From assembly GCA_015478675.1 (NCBI GenBank), contig JADMIH010000196.1, positions 1-6,765 of the forward strand: a stretch of 6,765 nt of DNA, in the 5' to 3' direction. The position numbers and the translations under genes are program-made. The notes beneath the pieces were generated by a model that was not told the DNA's origin, made no database searches, and saw only the letters and a list, made by a program, of their open reading frames with translations. The DNA comes from Chloroflexota bacterium (lineage in GTDB: Bacteria; Chloroflexota; Chloroflexia; QHBQ01; JADMIH01). This document shows, one piece after another, positions 1 through 6,641 of this stretch; position 1 is the stretch's first letter; every line of letters starts with the position of its first letter.

Positions 1-1
1 T

Positions 2-577
2 TGCGCTGCTACCAACTACGCTATAACGCCGACCACAGGCGCGATAGTACCTGGCGTTGACGATACGGGCAACCATTGTGATGATTGCAGCCAGCCAGTG
101 GCGCTGCCTTTTACCTTCAACCTGTACGGGCAGACATACACCACGGCGAATGTAGCCTCTAACGGAGAGTTGGAGTTCGTGGCGACCGGCTCGGCATTCA
201 CCAACGTATGCTTGCCGGCAACCAATCTTGACTACACGATCTTCCCTTATTGGGATGATCAGAGGACAGATAACGTCAACGGCACGGGTGAGGGGATATT
301 CACCTCGGTGAGCGGCACCGCACCCAACCGCATCTTCAACATAGAGTGGCGCACAGAGCTATACAGCACAGGCACACCACTCAACTACGAAGTACGGCTG
401 TACGAAACCCCGGTCACACAAGCCTTCAGCATAATCTACGGCGCGCTCACTGACCCAGGCACCAGCGCCACAGTTGGTGTGCAGGGAGTGGGGGCCAACA
501 GCCAGTTCACTCAGTATGAGTGCAACACAGGCGGCCTCACCACAGGCCTTGAGCTTGACTTCGCGCTGCCTGTTTGT
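2..577 (+). other. Module A1: beta-sandwich domain with CDDC motif
   Basis: First copy of an approximately 190-residue all-beta module. It starts with a Cys that probably closes an upstream linker, then has CDDC near residue 26, the strand pattern LPFTFNLYGQ, an SNGELEF turn, the YTIFPYWDDQRTD core, GIFTSVSG and ATVGVQGVGAN, and ends at a Cys. The 'SNG...FPYWDD...GIF' layout recalls NIDO-like (nidogen-type) extracellular sandwiches, but this is a resemblance read by eye. There are six cysteines including both edges: the two of CDDC, one in VCLP and one in YEC. Confidence 0.6.
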
Positions 578-3500
578 GGCACAGCTACAGCCGTAGCGAC
601 GGCCAGCTCCACAACCACAAACACAGCTGTAGTGACAAACACACCTGTAGTGACAGCCACAGCGACATGCCCGCCGGGCGCAGGCGCGGGAGCATGGACA
701 GCGGCTTCGCCCTATCCACAGGACATATCACGCTACGCCTTCGCGCAGGATGGCGATAACTTCTATGTTATCTCCGGCGTGTCGGACGGCGCTGTAGTGA
801 CCACAGTATCAAGGTACAACGTAGGCACGGACACGTGGACTTCACTGGCCCCCATACCGACGGGCAGCGAAGCACCGGCAGCCGCCGTCTACAACGGCAA
901 GATCTACGTAGCCCCAGGCTACAGTGTAGCAAACTTCTACATCTACGATATTGCCTCTGACACGTGGACGAGCGGCCCGAACTATCCGGGGAACGGATAT
1001 GGCGAGGCAGCAGGGGCATATAACGGCCTCTTCTATGTGGTAGGTGGCGGCCCATCTGGGCCAAGCTCAACCAGTTATATCTACGATATCACGGTAGGCA
1101 CGTGGGCCCCAGGACCCGCAGCGCCTTCTCCGTACTTACTGGGTGGGTACAACACGGTAGGACAGTACCTGTATATGATCGGCAGCTACGGCAGCAGCCC
1201 GTCAGCCAGGGGCGCAAGCCCGGCAAGCTCGATCATGCAGGCAATCAAGAACGCGGCAAAGCCACAGGCTCCTGCAGATGATAGCGCAGTAAGCATGCGG
1301 CTCGACATGAGCACAGCCACCTTCAGCACAGGGCCGGCATTCACCATGCAGCGCGCAGACTTCGGTCTGGCAGTGCAGGGGACGTCTCTGTACGCGCTGG
1401 GTGGAGATGCCAATGGCGGCGGCTACTTCGATGGAACCACAGAAGTAGACTCGCTCGATGTGTCCGCATGGCCGAGTGGCAGCTGGACAACATCACCACC
1501 CGATCTACCCTTCGCACGCCAGGCTAACCAGGCAGGGTTCAGCAGCGCGGGTAAGATCTGGAGCACAGGTGGTATAACACCAGCCTTCGCCTTCGTACCT
1601 GACAACATCTACCGCACTCAGGGTGGGGGCGGTGGTTGCGCTACAGGTACAAGTACGGCAACAGCCGTAGTCAGTGGCACACCGTCAGCCAGCCCAACAG
1701 CTTGCACTGCTACTAACTACACTATAGCGCAGAGCACGGATGCGACCATCGTGCCAGGCACAACAGATACAGGGAGTAGCTGTGATGACTGTGTGGTAAC
1801 AGCGGCGCTGCCTTTTACCTTCAACCTGTACGGGCAGAACTACACCGCAGTGAACCTGGACTCCAATGGACGGGCTGAGTTCGTGGCGGACGTTTCGACG
1901 TTCTCCAACACCTGCCTGCCAGTAAGCGGCATGGACTACACGATCTTCCCTTATTGGGACGACCAGAGGACAGATAACTTCACTGGCTCAGGTGAGGGCA
2001 TCTTCACCTCGGTGAGTGGGACCGCACCAAACCGCATCTTCAACATAGAGTTCCGCACAGAGTTGTACAGCACAGGCACACCACTCAACTACGAAGTACG
2101 GCTGTACGAGACAGCGCCAAGCGGTTCATCTCAGTTTGACATAATCTACGGAGCGCTCAGTGACCCTGGGACGAGCGCCACAGTAGGTGTGCAGGGTGTG
2201 GGGGCCAACGGCCAGTTCACTCAGTACGAGTGCGGAACCGGCGGCCTCAGCCAGGGTCTACAACTTACCTTCACCCTCGGCTCTTGCGGCACGGCCACAA
2301 ACACACCTGTAGTAACGGCCACAGCGACATGCGTGCCTGGTGGGGCACCGGCAACACCGGCACCGTTCGTGATAGCCAGCCCAGCGCCTACCGACTTCTA
2401 TGGCGGCGGCACAACGAGCGACGGCACATACGCGTACGTCGCGGGCGGCTACAGCTTTAGCTCATCGGGCGAGCTTAACCAGTTTATCCGCTACAACCCT
2501 GCAACGGACAGCTGGACCAGCCTCACACCGATGCCGGACGCAAACGCTCAAGCTTCGGCGGTTTACTCACCTATCAACAACAAAGTTTACGTCTTCGGTG
2601 GTGAGTACAACATCAACGGCGGCGGCACAGTGGTAGATACCACACGTATCTACGACGTGGCTACGGATACATGGACGACCGGCACACCAATGCCGGGAGT
2701 ACGCGCATTCATGTCATCCGGGTACTACAACGGCAAGATATACCTGGTAGACGGGTACATCGATGGCACCGTAACCAACGCGCAGTCGCAGGTATGGGAG
2801 TACGACCCACTAACCGACACCTTCAACACGAGCCGGGCACCATTGCCTGTGGCCCTTGGCGGAGCAGGATACGGGGTCATCAACGGACATCTGTACGTAG
2901 CAGGTGGACGCAACGCAGGGAGTACCAACCTCAACACCCTGTACGACTATGACATCGCAGCCGACACATGGACGCAGCGAGCGAACATACCAGGCGGCGG
3001 CGTCAACGTACCGGGGAGCGCGGTAATCAACGGCGAACTCTGGATTATGGGAGGCGGCAACCCCTTCGCTGGGAGCAACAACTCCATAACCAAGAAGACA
3101 ACAGGCTCAAAGGCAGCGCCTGCGGCCATGAACACAACCTACATCTACACACCAGGGACGGATAGCTGGACGACGGGGCCAACGCTCAACCAGCAGCGAT
3201 CATTCCCTAGCGCGACCAACGTAGGCAACACAGCAGTAATAGTTGGAGGGTACACCGGAGCAGGCACGACCAACATCACTGAAGTGTCGAACAACGGCGG
3301 TGGCGGTGGTGGTTGCCCCACGAACACACCTGTAGTGACAGCCACAGCGACATGCCCGCCGGGCGCAGGCGCGGGAGCATGGACAGCGGCTTCACCATAC
3401 CCGATCACCATCGTACGCTATGCGTTCGCTGAAGTGGGTACAAACTTCTACGTGATAGGTGGAGTATCCAACGGTACTCGGGTACAGGACGTGAACATGT

Positions 3501-6088
3501 ACGACACAACCACCGGCACGTGGACAGCGAAGGCACAAATCCCAATCGCATCGGAAGCTCCAACAGGGGCATACGACGCGGCAACAAACAAGATATATGT
3601 AGCAGCAGGGGACAGTGGACCGGAGTTCTACATCTACGATGTAGCAGCTAACACATGGACCGCAGGCCCCAACGTACCGGACGGGAGCGACCACTACGGC
3701 GCATCCTCCGGTGTATCGAACGGCAACTTCTATCTGGTAGGCGGCGGGGCAGCCGGGCCGAGCAGCAACGTCTATGTGTATAACATTGCAGCCGGCACAT
3801 GGAGCAGTGGCACCTCAGCGCCATCACCATATCTGCTGGGCGGATACCACCAGGTAGGACAATACCTGTATGCGATAGGGAGCTACGGCTCAAGCCCATC
3901 GGCCAAGGCCAAGGGAGCGGGAGCAGCCAGCTCGGTCGCAGAGGCAGCAAAGAGCGGCGTCAAGCCGAACGCACCTGCTGCGAACAGCGCAGTCAGCATG
4001 AGACTTGACATGAGCAACGGCACATGGACCACAGGGCCGGCATGGACGATGCAGCGCGCAGACTTCGGTCTGGCAGTGCAAGGCAACTCACTTTATGCTC
4101 TGGGCGGAGATGCCAACAACGGCGGCTACTTCGACTCCCAAGCCGAAGTAGATTCGCTCGATGTGTCCGCATGGCCGAGTGGAAGCTGGACAACATCACC
4201 ACCCGATCTACCCTTCGCACGCCAGGCCAACCAGGCCGGGTTCAGCAGCGCGGGTAAGATTTGGAGCACAGGTGGAATAGATTCGAGCTTCACCTTCTAC
4301 AGCGACCACATCTACCGCACTCAGGGCGGTGGCGGTGGCTGCGGCACAGCTACAGTTGTACCTACAGTCACACCGACAGTCACAGTACAACCAACATCTA
4401 CATGCACACCTGTAGTGATGACAATCGGACCAAACAACCCCGGCAAGCCAGCCCTGATAAAGGGTGGCAAGGGAGCCGCTCAGCCTCGCAAGAACGCCAG
4501 CGCCCCCGCACTGCCCCATAGAGTAGGCAAGTGGAGCCCCAGTGGTGGACTGAGCTTCATACTCGATGATGGCACACTTGAGAATGCGATAAGCCTGAAC
4601 AATGGCTCAACATCGTATCCTGCGATATGGATCAACCGCTTCACACTGGCAGCAGGGACATACCCATTCACGCTGAACACCATCAGCATACAATGGCCTG
4701 ACCCGAGCCTGGCGGGAGACAACCTGGTGGGCAAGACAGTAGACTTGCTCGTCTATCTGGACGCTGATGGAGACGGCAACCCTGCAAACGCAGTGAAGCT
4801 GGCCCAAATAGCTAACCAGACGATCACAGTAGCAGACAGTGTAACCTTCCAGGACTTCCCTGTGAGTGTAGCAGTGCCAGGACCAGGAGATGTATACATC
4901 GGCTTTGCAGACACATACCACAGTGGAGGAGCGGGAGGACTGGACTACCCTGCAGGGTTGGACACGGACGCCTCACAAGGGCGGAGTTGGGTAGCAGGGA
5001 GCAGTGGCAACTCTGATCCTGACTACAACAACCTGGGGAACAACGACCTGCTAGGAACGATAGACAGCTTCGGCTTACCAGGCAACTGGGTCATACGTGG
5101 TAGTGGTACAGCAGGCGGCGGTGGTTGCCCCACAGGTACAGCCACAACAGTGCCTACATCTACCACACAAGCTACATCTACTACACAGGCCACTAACACA
5201 ACAATGCCTACCTCTACCACGCAAGCTACCTCTACCACAGGAGCCACCTCAACCACACAGGCTACCAACACAACGATAGCTACAGGCACCTCCACAACAC
5301 AAGCTACCGAAACAAGCACAACAGGGCCAACCTCAACACCAGGTGGGCCGACTGAGACAGAGACAGCTACAGCAGGAGCCACAGCCACAGTGTGCAACAT
5401 CGTCTTCACCGACGTGCCGGCAGACTCAACATTCTACCCGTACATAGAGTGCCTGGCGTGTAGAGGGATCATCTCAGGGTACGAGTGTGGAGGCCCTGGT
5501 GAGCCATGCGACGCCAACAACAACGGCTACTTCCGGCCATACAACCCTGTAACGAGAGGGCAGATAGCCAAGATAGTGAGCAACTCGGCAGGGTTCCAGG
5601 ACGATCCAGGAGACCAGTACTACGAAGACGTGCCACCGGGCAGTCCATTCTACCAGTACATCAACCGCCTGACACGCAGAGGCTTCATGGGAGGATACCC
5701 ATGCGGAGAGATACCGCAGGAGCCATGTGTTGGACCAGACCGACCATACTTCAGACCAGGAGCCAACGCAACGAGAGGGCAGCTATCGAAGATAGTGAGC
5801 AACACCGCAGGTATACAGGACGACCCAGGAGCACAGTACTACGAAGATGTGCCACCAGGGAACCCCTTCTATGTCTGGATCAACAGGTTGACCCATCGTC
5901 AGGTAATGAGCGGATACGAGTGCGGGAGTGAAGGTGAGCCATGTGTGCCACCGGACAACATGCCATACTTCAGACCGTTCAACAACGTGACGAGAGGAGA
6001 GACGACCAAGATAGATGCTAACACTTTCTTCCCTGAGTGTGCAGTGCAACCGCAGAACACACCTTCACCTGTGAGTGTAAACAAGTAA
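2..6088 (+). CDS. Giant modular surface protein (beta-sandwich, kelch and SLH domains), 5'-truncated
   Basis: Probable secreted, wall-anchored adhesin or display protein; the ligand is unknown. The frame is open from the first codon to TAA and gives 2028 residues. GTG at 98 is not the real start, because the 32 codons before it align with the start of the second A module; the N-terminus and signal peptide are off the window. Order by residue from the window edge: A1 1-192, kelch K1 223-546, A2 568-762, kelch K2 777-1105, kelch K3 1118-1447, sandwich B 1468-1709, Thr stalk 1709-1798, SLH triplet 1802-2013, short tail. Propellers show six blades each, with GG doublets and the Y-D...T-W spacing of kelch repeats. 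SLH repeats carry TRGQ, TRGQ and TRGE. Lysine is scarce outside the insertion loops. No catalytic motif was seen. Kelch and SLH assignments are firm; adhesin function is inferred. A terminator follows 54 bases after the stop. Confidence 0.93.
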   Translation, partial: CAATNYAITPTTGAIVPGVDDTGNHCDDCSQPVALPFTFNLYGQTYTTANVASNGELEFVATGSAFTNVCLPATNLDYTIFPYWDDQRTDNVNGTGEGIFTSVSGTAPNRIFNIEWRTELYSTGTPLNYEVRLYETPVTQAFSIIYGALTDPGTSATVGVQGVGANSQFTQYECNTGGLTTGLELDFALPVCGTATAVATASSTTTNTAVVTNTPVVTATATCPPGAGAGAWTAASPYPQDISRYAFAQDGDNFYVISGVSDGAVVTTVSRYNVGTDTWTSLAPIPTGSEAPAAAVYNGKIYVAPGYSVANFYIYDIASDTWTSGPNYPGNGYGEAAGAYNGLFYVVGGGPSGPSSTSYIYDITVGTWAPGPAAPSPYLLGGYNTVGQYLYMIGSYGSSPSARGASPASSIMQAIKNAAKPQAPADDSAVSMRLDMSTATFSTGPAFTMQRADFGLAVQGTSLYALGGDANGGGYFDGTTEVDSLDVSAWPSGSWTTSPPDLPFARQANQAGFSSAGKIWSTGGITPAFAFVPDNIYRTQGGGGGCATGTSTATAVVSGTPSASPTACTATNYTIAQSTDATIVPGTTDTGSSCDDCVVTAALPFTFNLYGQNYTAVNLDSNGRAEFVADVSTFSNTCLPVSGMDYTIFPYWDDQRTDNFTGSGEGIFTSVSGTAPNRIFNIEFRTELYSTGTPLNYEVRLYETAPSGSSQFDIIYGALSDPGTSATVGVQGVGANGQFTQYECGTGGLSQGLQLTFTLGSCGTATNTPVVTATATCVPGGAPATPAPFVIASPAPTDFYGGGTTSDGTYAYVAGGYSFSSSGELNQFIRYNPATDSWTSLTPMPDANAQASAVYSPINNKVYVFGGEYNINGGGTVVDTTRIYDVATDTWTTGTPMPGVRAFMSSGYYNGKIYLVDGYIDGTVTNAQSQVWEYDPLTDTFNTSRAPLPVALGGAGYGVINGHLYVAGGRNAGSTNLNTLYDYDIAADTWTQRANIPGGGVNVPGSAVINGELWIMGGGNPFAGSNNSITKKTTGSKAAPAAMNTTYIYTPGTDSWTTGPTLNQQRSFPSATNVGNTAVIVGGYTGAGTTNITEVSNNGGGGGGCPTNTPVVTATATCPPGAGAGAWTAASPYPITIVRYAFAEVGTNFYVIGGVSNGTRVQDVNMYDTTTGTWTAKAQIPIASEAPTGAYDAATNKIYVAAGDSGPEFYIYDVAANTWTAGPNVPDGSDHYGASSGVSNGNFYLVGGGAAGPSSNVYVYNIAAGTWSSGTSAPSPYLLGGYHQVGQYLYAIGSYGSSPSAKAKGAGAASSVAEAAKSGVKPNAPAANSAVSMRLDMSNGTWTTGPAWTMQRADFGLAVQGNSLYALGGDANNGGYFDSQAEVDSLDVSAWPSGSWTTSPPDLPFARQANQAGFSSAGKIWSTGGIDSSFTFYSDHIYRTQGGGGGCGTATVVPTVTPTVTVQPTSTCTPVVMTIGPNNPGKPALIKGGKGAAQPRKNASAPALPHRVGKWSPSGGLSFILDDGTLENAISLNNGSTSYPAIWINRFTLAAGTYPFTLNTISIQWPDPSLAGDNLVGKTVDLLVYLDADGDGNPANAVKLAQIANQTITVADSVTFQDFPVSVAVPGPGDVYIGFADTYHSGGAGGLDYPAGLDTDASQGRSWVAGSSGNSDPDYNNLGNNDLLGTIDSFGLPGNWVIRGSGTAGGGGCPTGTATTVPTSTTQATSTTQATNTTMPTSTTQATSTTGATSTTQATNTTIATGTSTTQATETSTTGPTSTPGGPTETETATAGATATVCNIVFTDVPADSTFYPYIECLACRGIISGYECGGPGEPCDANNNGYFRPYNPVTRGQIAKIVSNSAGFQDDPGDQYYEDVPPGSPFYQYINRLTRRGFMGGYPCGEIPQEPCVGPDRPYFRPGANATRGQLSKIVSNTAGIQDDPGAQYYEDVPPGNPFYVWINRLTHRQVMSGYECGSEGEPCVPPDNMPYFRPFNNVTRGETTKIDANTFFPECAVQPQNTPSPVSVNK
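638..708 (+). repeat. 71-bp exact direct repeat, copy 1 (linker into K1)
   Basis: Identical base for base with 3323-3393, at an offset of 2685 bp (895 codons, in frame). It encodes NTPVVTATATC plus the first residues of the propeller. A shorter related copy lies at 2300-2332 (31 of 33 bases equal). Lack of even synonymous change over 71 bp points to recent duplication or gene conversion. Confidence 0.9.
668..1639 (+). other. Kelch beta-propeller K1, six blades
   Basis: Six kelch-type repeats, each with an aromatic 'YV-GG/PG' strand and a 'YD...TW' strand followed by a Pro-rich turn. The leading AWTAASPYP probably supplies the outer strand that closes the last blade. Blade 4 is split by a Lys/Ala/Pro-rich insertion at 1202-1285 ending before SAVSMRLDMS. 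The domain ends in GGGGGC. It is closely related to K3, and there are no internal cysteines. Confidence 0.85.
1703..2287 (+). other. Module A2: paralogue of A1
   Basis: Second copy of the A sandwich; its first Cys lies exactly 1701 bp (567 codons) after that of A1. It retains the CDDC, FPYWDDQRTDN, GIFTSVSGTAPNRIFNIE and ATVGVQGVGAN segments. It differs in the first loop (SSNTF-type changes) and in a short insertion, APSGSSQFD, before IIYGAL. Long stretches of nucleotide identity with A1 show a tandem duplication of the A-kelch unit. Confidence 0.7.
2330..3316 (+). other. Kelch beta-propeller K2, six blades
   Basis: Six kelch repeats in a more canonical form than K1 or K3 (VYVFGGEYN, IYDVATDTW, LYVAGGRN, IYTPGTDSW). 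The insertion here is in blade 5 (3083-3127: ITKKTTGSKAAPAA), not blade 4 as in K1 and K3. The domain ends in six Gly and a Cys. It is clearly kelch but too divergent from K1 and K3 to be a recent copy. Confidence 0.87.
3323..3393 (+). repeat. 71-bp exact direct repeat, copy 2 (linker into K3)
   Basis: Second copy of the 638-708 sequence, joining the end of K2 to the start of K3. Matching stops at 709/3394, where the third base of the next codon differs (tcg against tca). Confidence 0.9.
3353..4342 (+). other. Kelch beta-propeller K3, close copy of K1
   Basis: Same blade layout as K1, including the split blade 4 with insertion at 3899-3988 (basic, with KAKGAG, AAKSGVKPNAPA). It starts with the same CPPGAGAGAWTAASPYP and ends TQGGGGGC. 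Unlike K1 it follows another propeller directly, across the 14-residue linker CPTNTPVVTATATC, with no A module between. Confidence 0.87.
4403..5128 (+). other. Domain B: beta-sandwich with DxDxDG calcium-type loop
   Basis: About 240 residues. A basic, disordered-looking entry segment (4427-4531, rich in Gly, Lys, Ala, Pro) is followed by an all-beta domain: FILDDGTLENAISL, INRFTLAAGTYPFTL, ISIQWPDP, VDLLVYLDADGDGNP, DVYIGFADTYH and a SQGRSWVAG block, ending in GGGGC. The DADGDGN loop at 4760-4780 has the spacing of EF-hand or dockerin-type calcium ligands. The layout fits bacterial jelly-roll or carbohydrate-binding-like exodomains, but no named family can be assigned by eye. Confidence 0.55.
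5156..5329 (+). repeat. 18-bp degenerate tandem repeat encoding TSTTQA-type hexads
   Basis: Nine hexapeptide units are readable: TSTTQA, TSTTQA, TNTTMP, TSTTQA, TSTTGA, TSTTQA, TNTTIA, then after a two-residue slip TSTTQA and, after another, TSTTGP. Period is 18 bp, with synonymous drift between units (acatct, acctct, acctca). The tract forms the core of a 90-residue Thr/Ser-rich stalk between the Cys codons at 5126 and 5393. Such stalks are usually extended and often O-glycosylated; this is inferred, not seen. Confidence 0.85.
5405..6031 (+). other. Three SLH (S-layer homology) repeats, cell-wall anchor
   Basis: Three repeats start near 5405, 5621 and 5840 (72-73 residues apart), each with F/Y-x-DV, an F-Y...I hydrophobic helix, GY and YFRP...TRGQ/TRGE. 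The TRAE-like motif of SLH domains binds pyruvylated wall polysaccharide in characterised bacteria. Each repeat has a Cys pair in its central loop (YECGGPGEPC, YPCGEIPQEPC, YECGSEGEPC), which is not usual for Firmicutes SLH. The third repeat ends IDANTFFPEC in place of IVSNTAG, as expected for a terminal copy. Confidence 0.93.
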
Positions 6089-6141
6089 GCTCACCGACAC
6101 CGGGGGATAAACCTAGGGCTAGCGCTGAGTGAGGCATAGCC

Positions 6142-6170
6142 AAAAGGGGGTGCATTCGCACCCCCTTTTT
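6142..6170 (+). terminator. Rho-independent terminator of the surface-protein gene
   Basis: A perfect 12-bp stem, AAAAGGGGGTGC (6142-6153) with GCACCCCCTTTT (6158-6169), has a 4-base loop ATTC and a run of five T at 6166-6170. It lies 54 bases after the stop codon. The arrangement is canonical and separates the large gene from the small one downstream. Confidence 0.93.
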
Positions 6171-6175
6171 CCTAT

Positions 6176-6203
6176 TTGTAAACTGATGAATAGCAACTAT
6201 ACT
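6176..6203 (+). promoter_or_regulatory. Possible sigma70-type promoter for the small gene
   Basis: TTGTAA (6176-6181, four of six to TTGACA) is followed after 16 bp by TATACT (6198-6203, five of six to TATAAT), just beyond the terminator. Transcription would begin near 6210, only a few bases before the TTG start and about 17 before the ATG. Read by eye, with modest support. Confidence 0.35.
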
Positions 6204-6214
6204 TTGAGGGAACT

Positions 6215-6601
6215 TTGTACAGCAAGATGACGTTGATAGTAACACAGAATATACAAGCTAGCTTCGGATGGCACAAATTCTGCATCCAGGTATATTGGAC
6301 TGGTATGGAAGGATTGGATTTCCCGGATAATTGCACCGATGAAGCAGGCGATCTCAGGAGAAGGAAAATGAAAGTGTTACCCAGATATGGGGAGATGGAT
6401 GAAAGCACCGAAGTAAATATAGTTACAGTAGCCGAGCTATGTGTGGCTCTATCGAGCCAAACTTTGCCTGCTCGTAAGGCAGAGGGGTATTACAATATAC
6501 AGCAGCGCGATTTTCTCCGCTTCGCACGCTCGCAGGCACTGGAGCAAGCTACGCTGACGATAGACCCTGAACTCAGGAAGTATTTTGCCTTCGCCAGCTA
6601 G
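6215..6601 (+). CDS. Small hypothetical protein, about 124-128 residues
   Basis: Not recognised. The frame opens after TAG at 6191 and runs to TAG at 6599. Two starts are possible. TTG at 6215 has GAGGG (6206-6210) four bases ahead; ATG at 6227 gives 124 residues, has no clear ribosome site, but fits better if transcription starts near 6210. The protein is soluble, with no signal peptide or membrane segment. A beta-like N-terminal part (TLIVTQNI, KFCIQVYW) leads to a charged stretch (DLRRRKMK) and a helical C-terminal half (ALEQATL, PELRKYF). Three cysteines are scattered, without a metal-site pattern. The base composition is more AT-rich than in the preceding gene. It lies between two terminators, so is probably a single-gene unit. 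A spurious ORF cannot be excluded. Confidence 0.6.
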   Translation: MYSKMTLIVTQNIQASFGWHKFCIQVYWTGMEGLDFPDNCTDEAGDLRRRKMKVLPRYGEMDESTEVNIVTVAELCVALSSQTLPARKAEGYYNIQQRDFLRFARSQALEQATLTIDPELRKYFAFAS

Positions 6602-6603
6602 GG

Positions 6604-6624
6604 CTGAGGCTAGAAGCGCCTCAG
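6604..6624 (+). other. Small hairpin after the stop codon
   Basis: CTGAGGC (6604-6610) and GCCTCAG (6618-6624) form a 7-bp stem with a 7-base loop directly behind the TAG of the small gene. No T run follows, so it is not a terminator by itself; it may protect the transcript end, or may be chance. Confidence 0.4.
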
Positions 6625-6641
6625 TGGGCGAGAGAATATCT

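Noticed and set aside
5156..5329. Regularly repeated DNA that might be read as a CRISPR array or a slippage-prone phase-variation tract
   Set aside because: The 18-bp units are back to back, degenerate, in frame and coding. There are no spacers, and the period is a multiple of three, so unit gain or loss would not switch the gene off.
5023..5409. 128-codon open frame on the - strand, Val/Ala-rich
   Set aside because: It is the antisense shadow of the Thr-rich stalk: complementary Thr codons read as Val-rich low-complexity sequence, and the + strand product is clearly structured as protein modules.
6117..6141. GGCTA...TAGCC inverted repeat and the AGCGCT palindrome before the terminator
   Set aside because: The arms are only 5 bp with a 15-base loop, too weak to support a second terminator or a regulatory RNA.
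6186..6230. 14-codon frame MNSNYTLRELCTAR whose TGA overlaps the ATG at 6227 (ATGA), as in a coupled leader peptide
   Set aside because: There is no ribosome site ahead of it, and the likely promoter -10 box lies inside it, so it would not be transcribed from that promoter. Coincidence is more likely.
6172..6408. 78-codon open frame on the - strand over the small gene
   Set aside because: It overlaps the + strand frame and its end runs to the edge of a terminator. No ribosome site or promoter was seen, and the + strand frame is longer and better placed.
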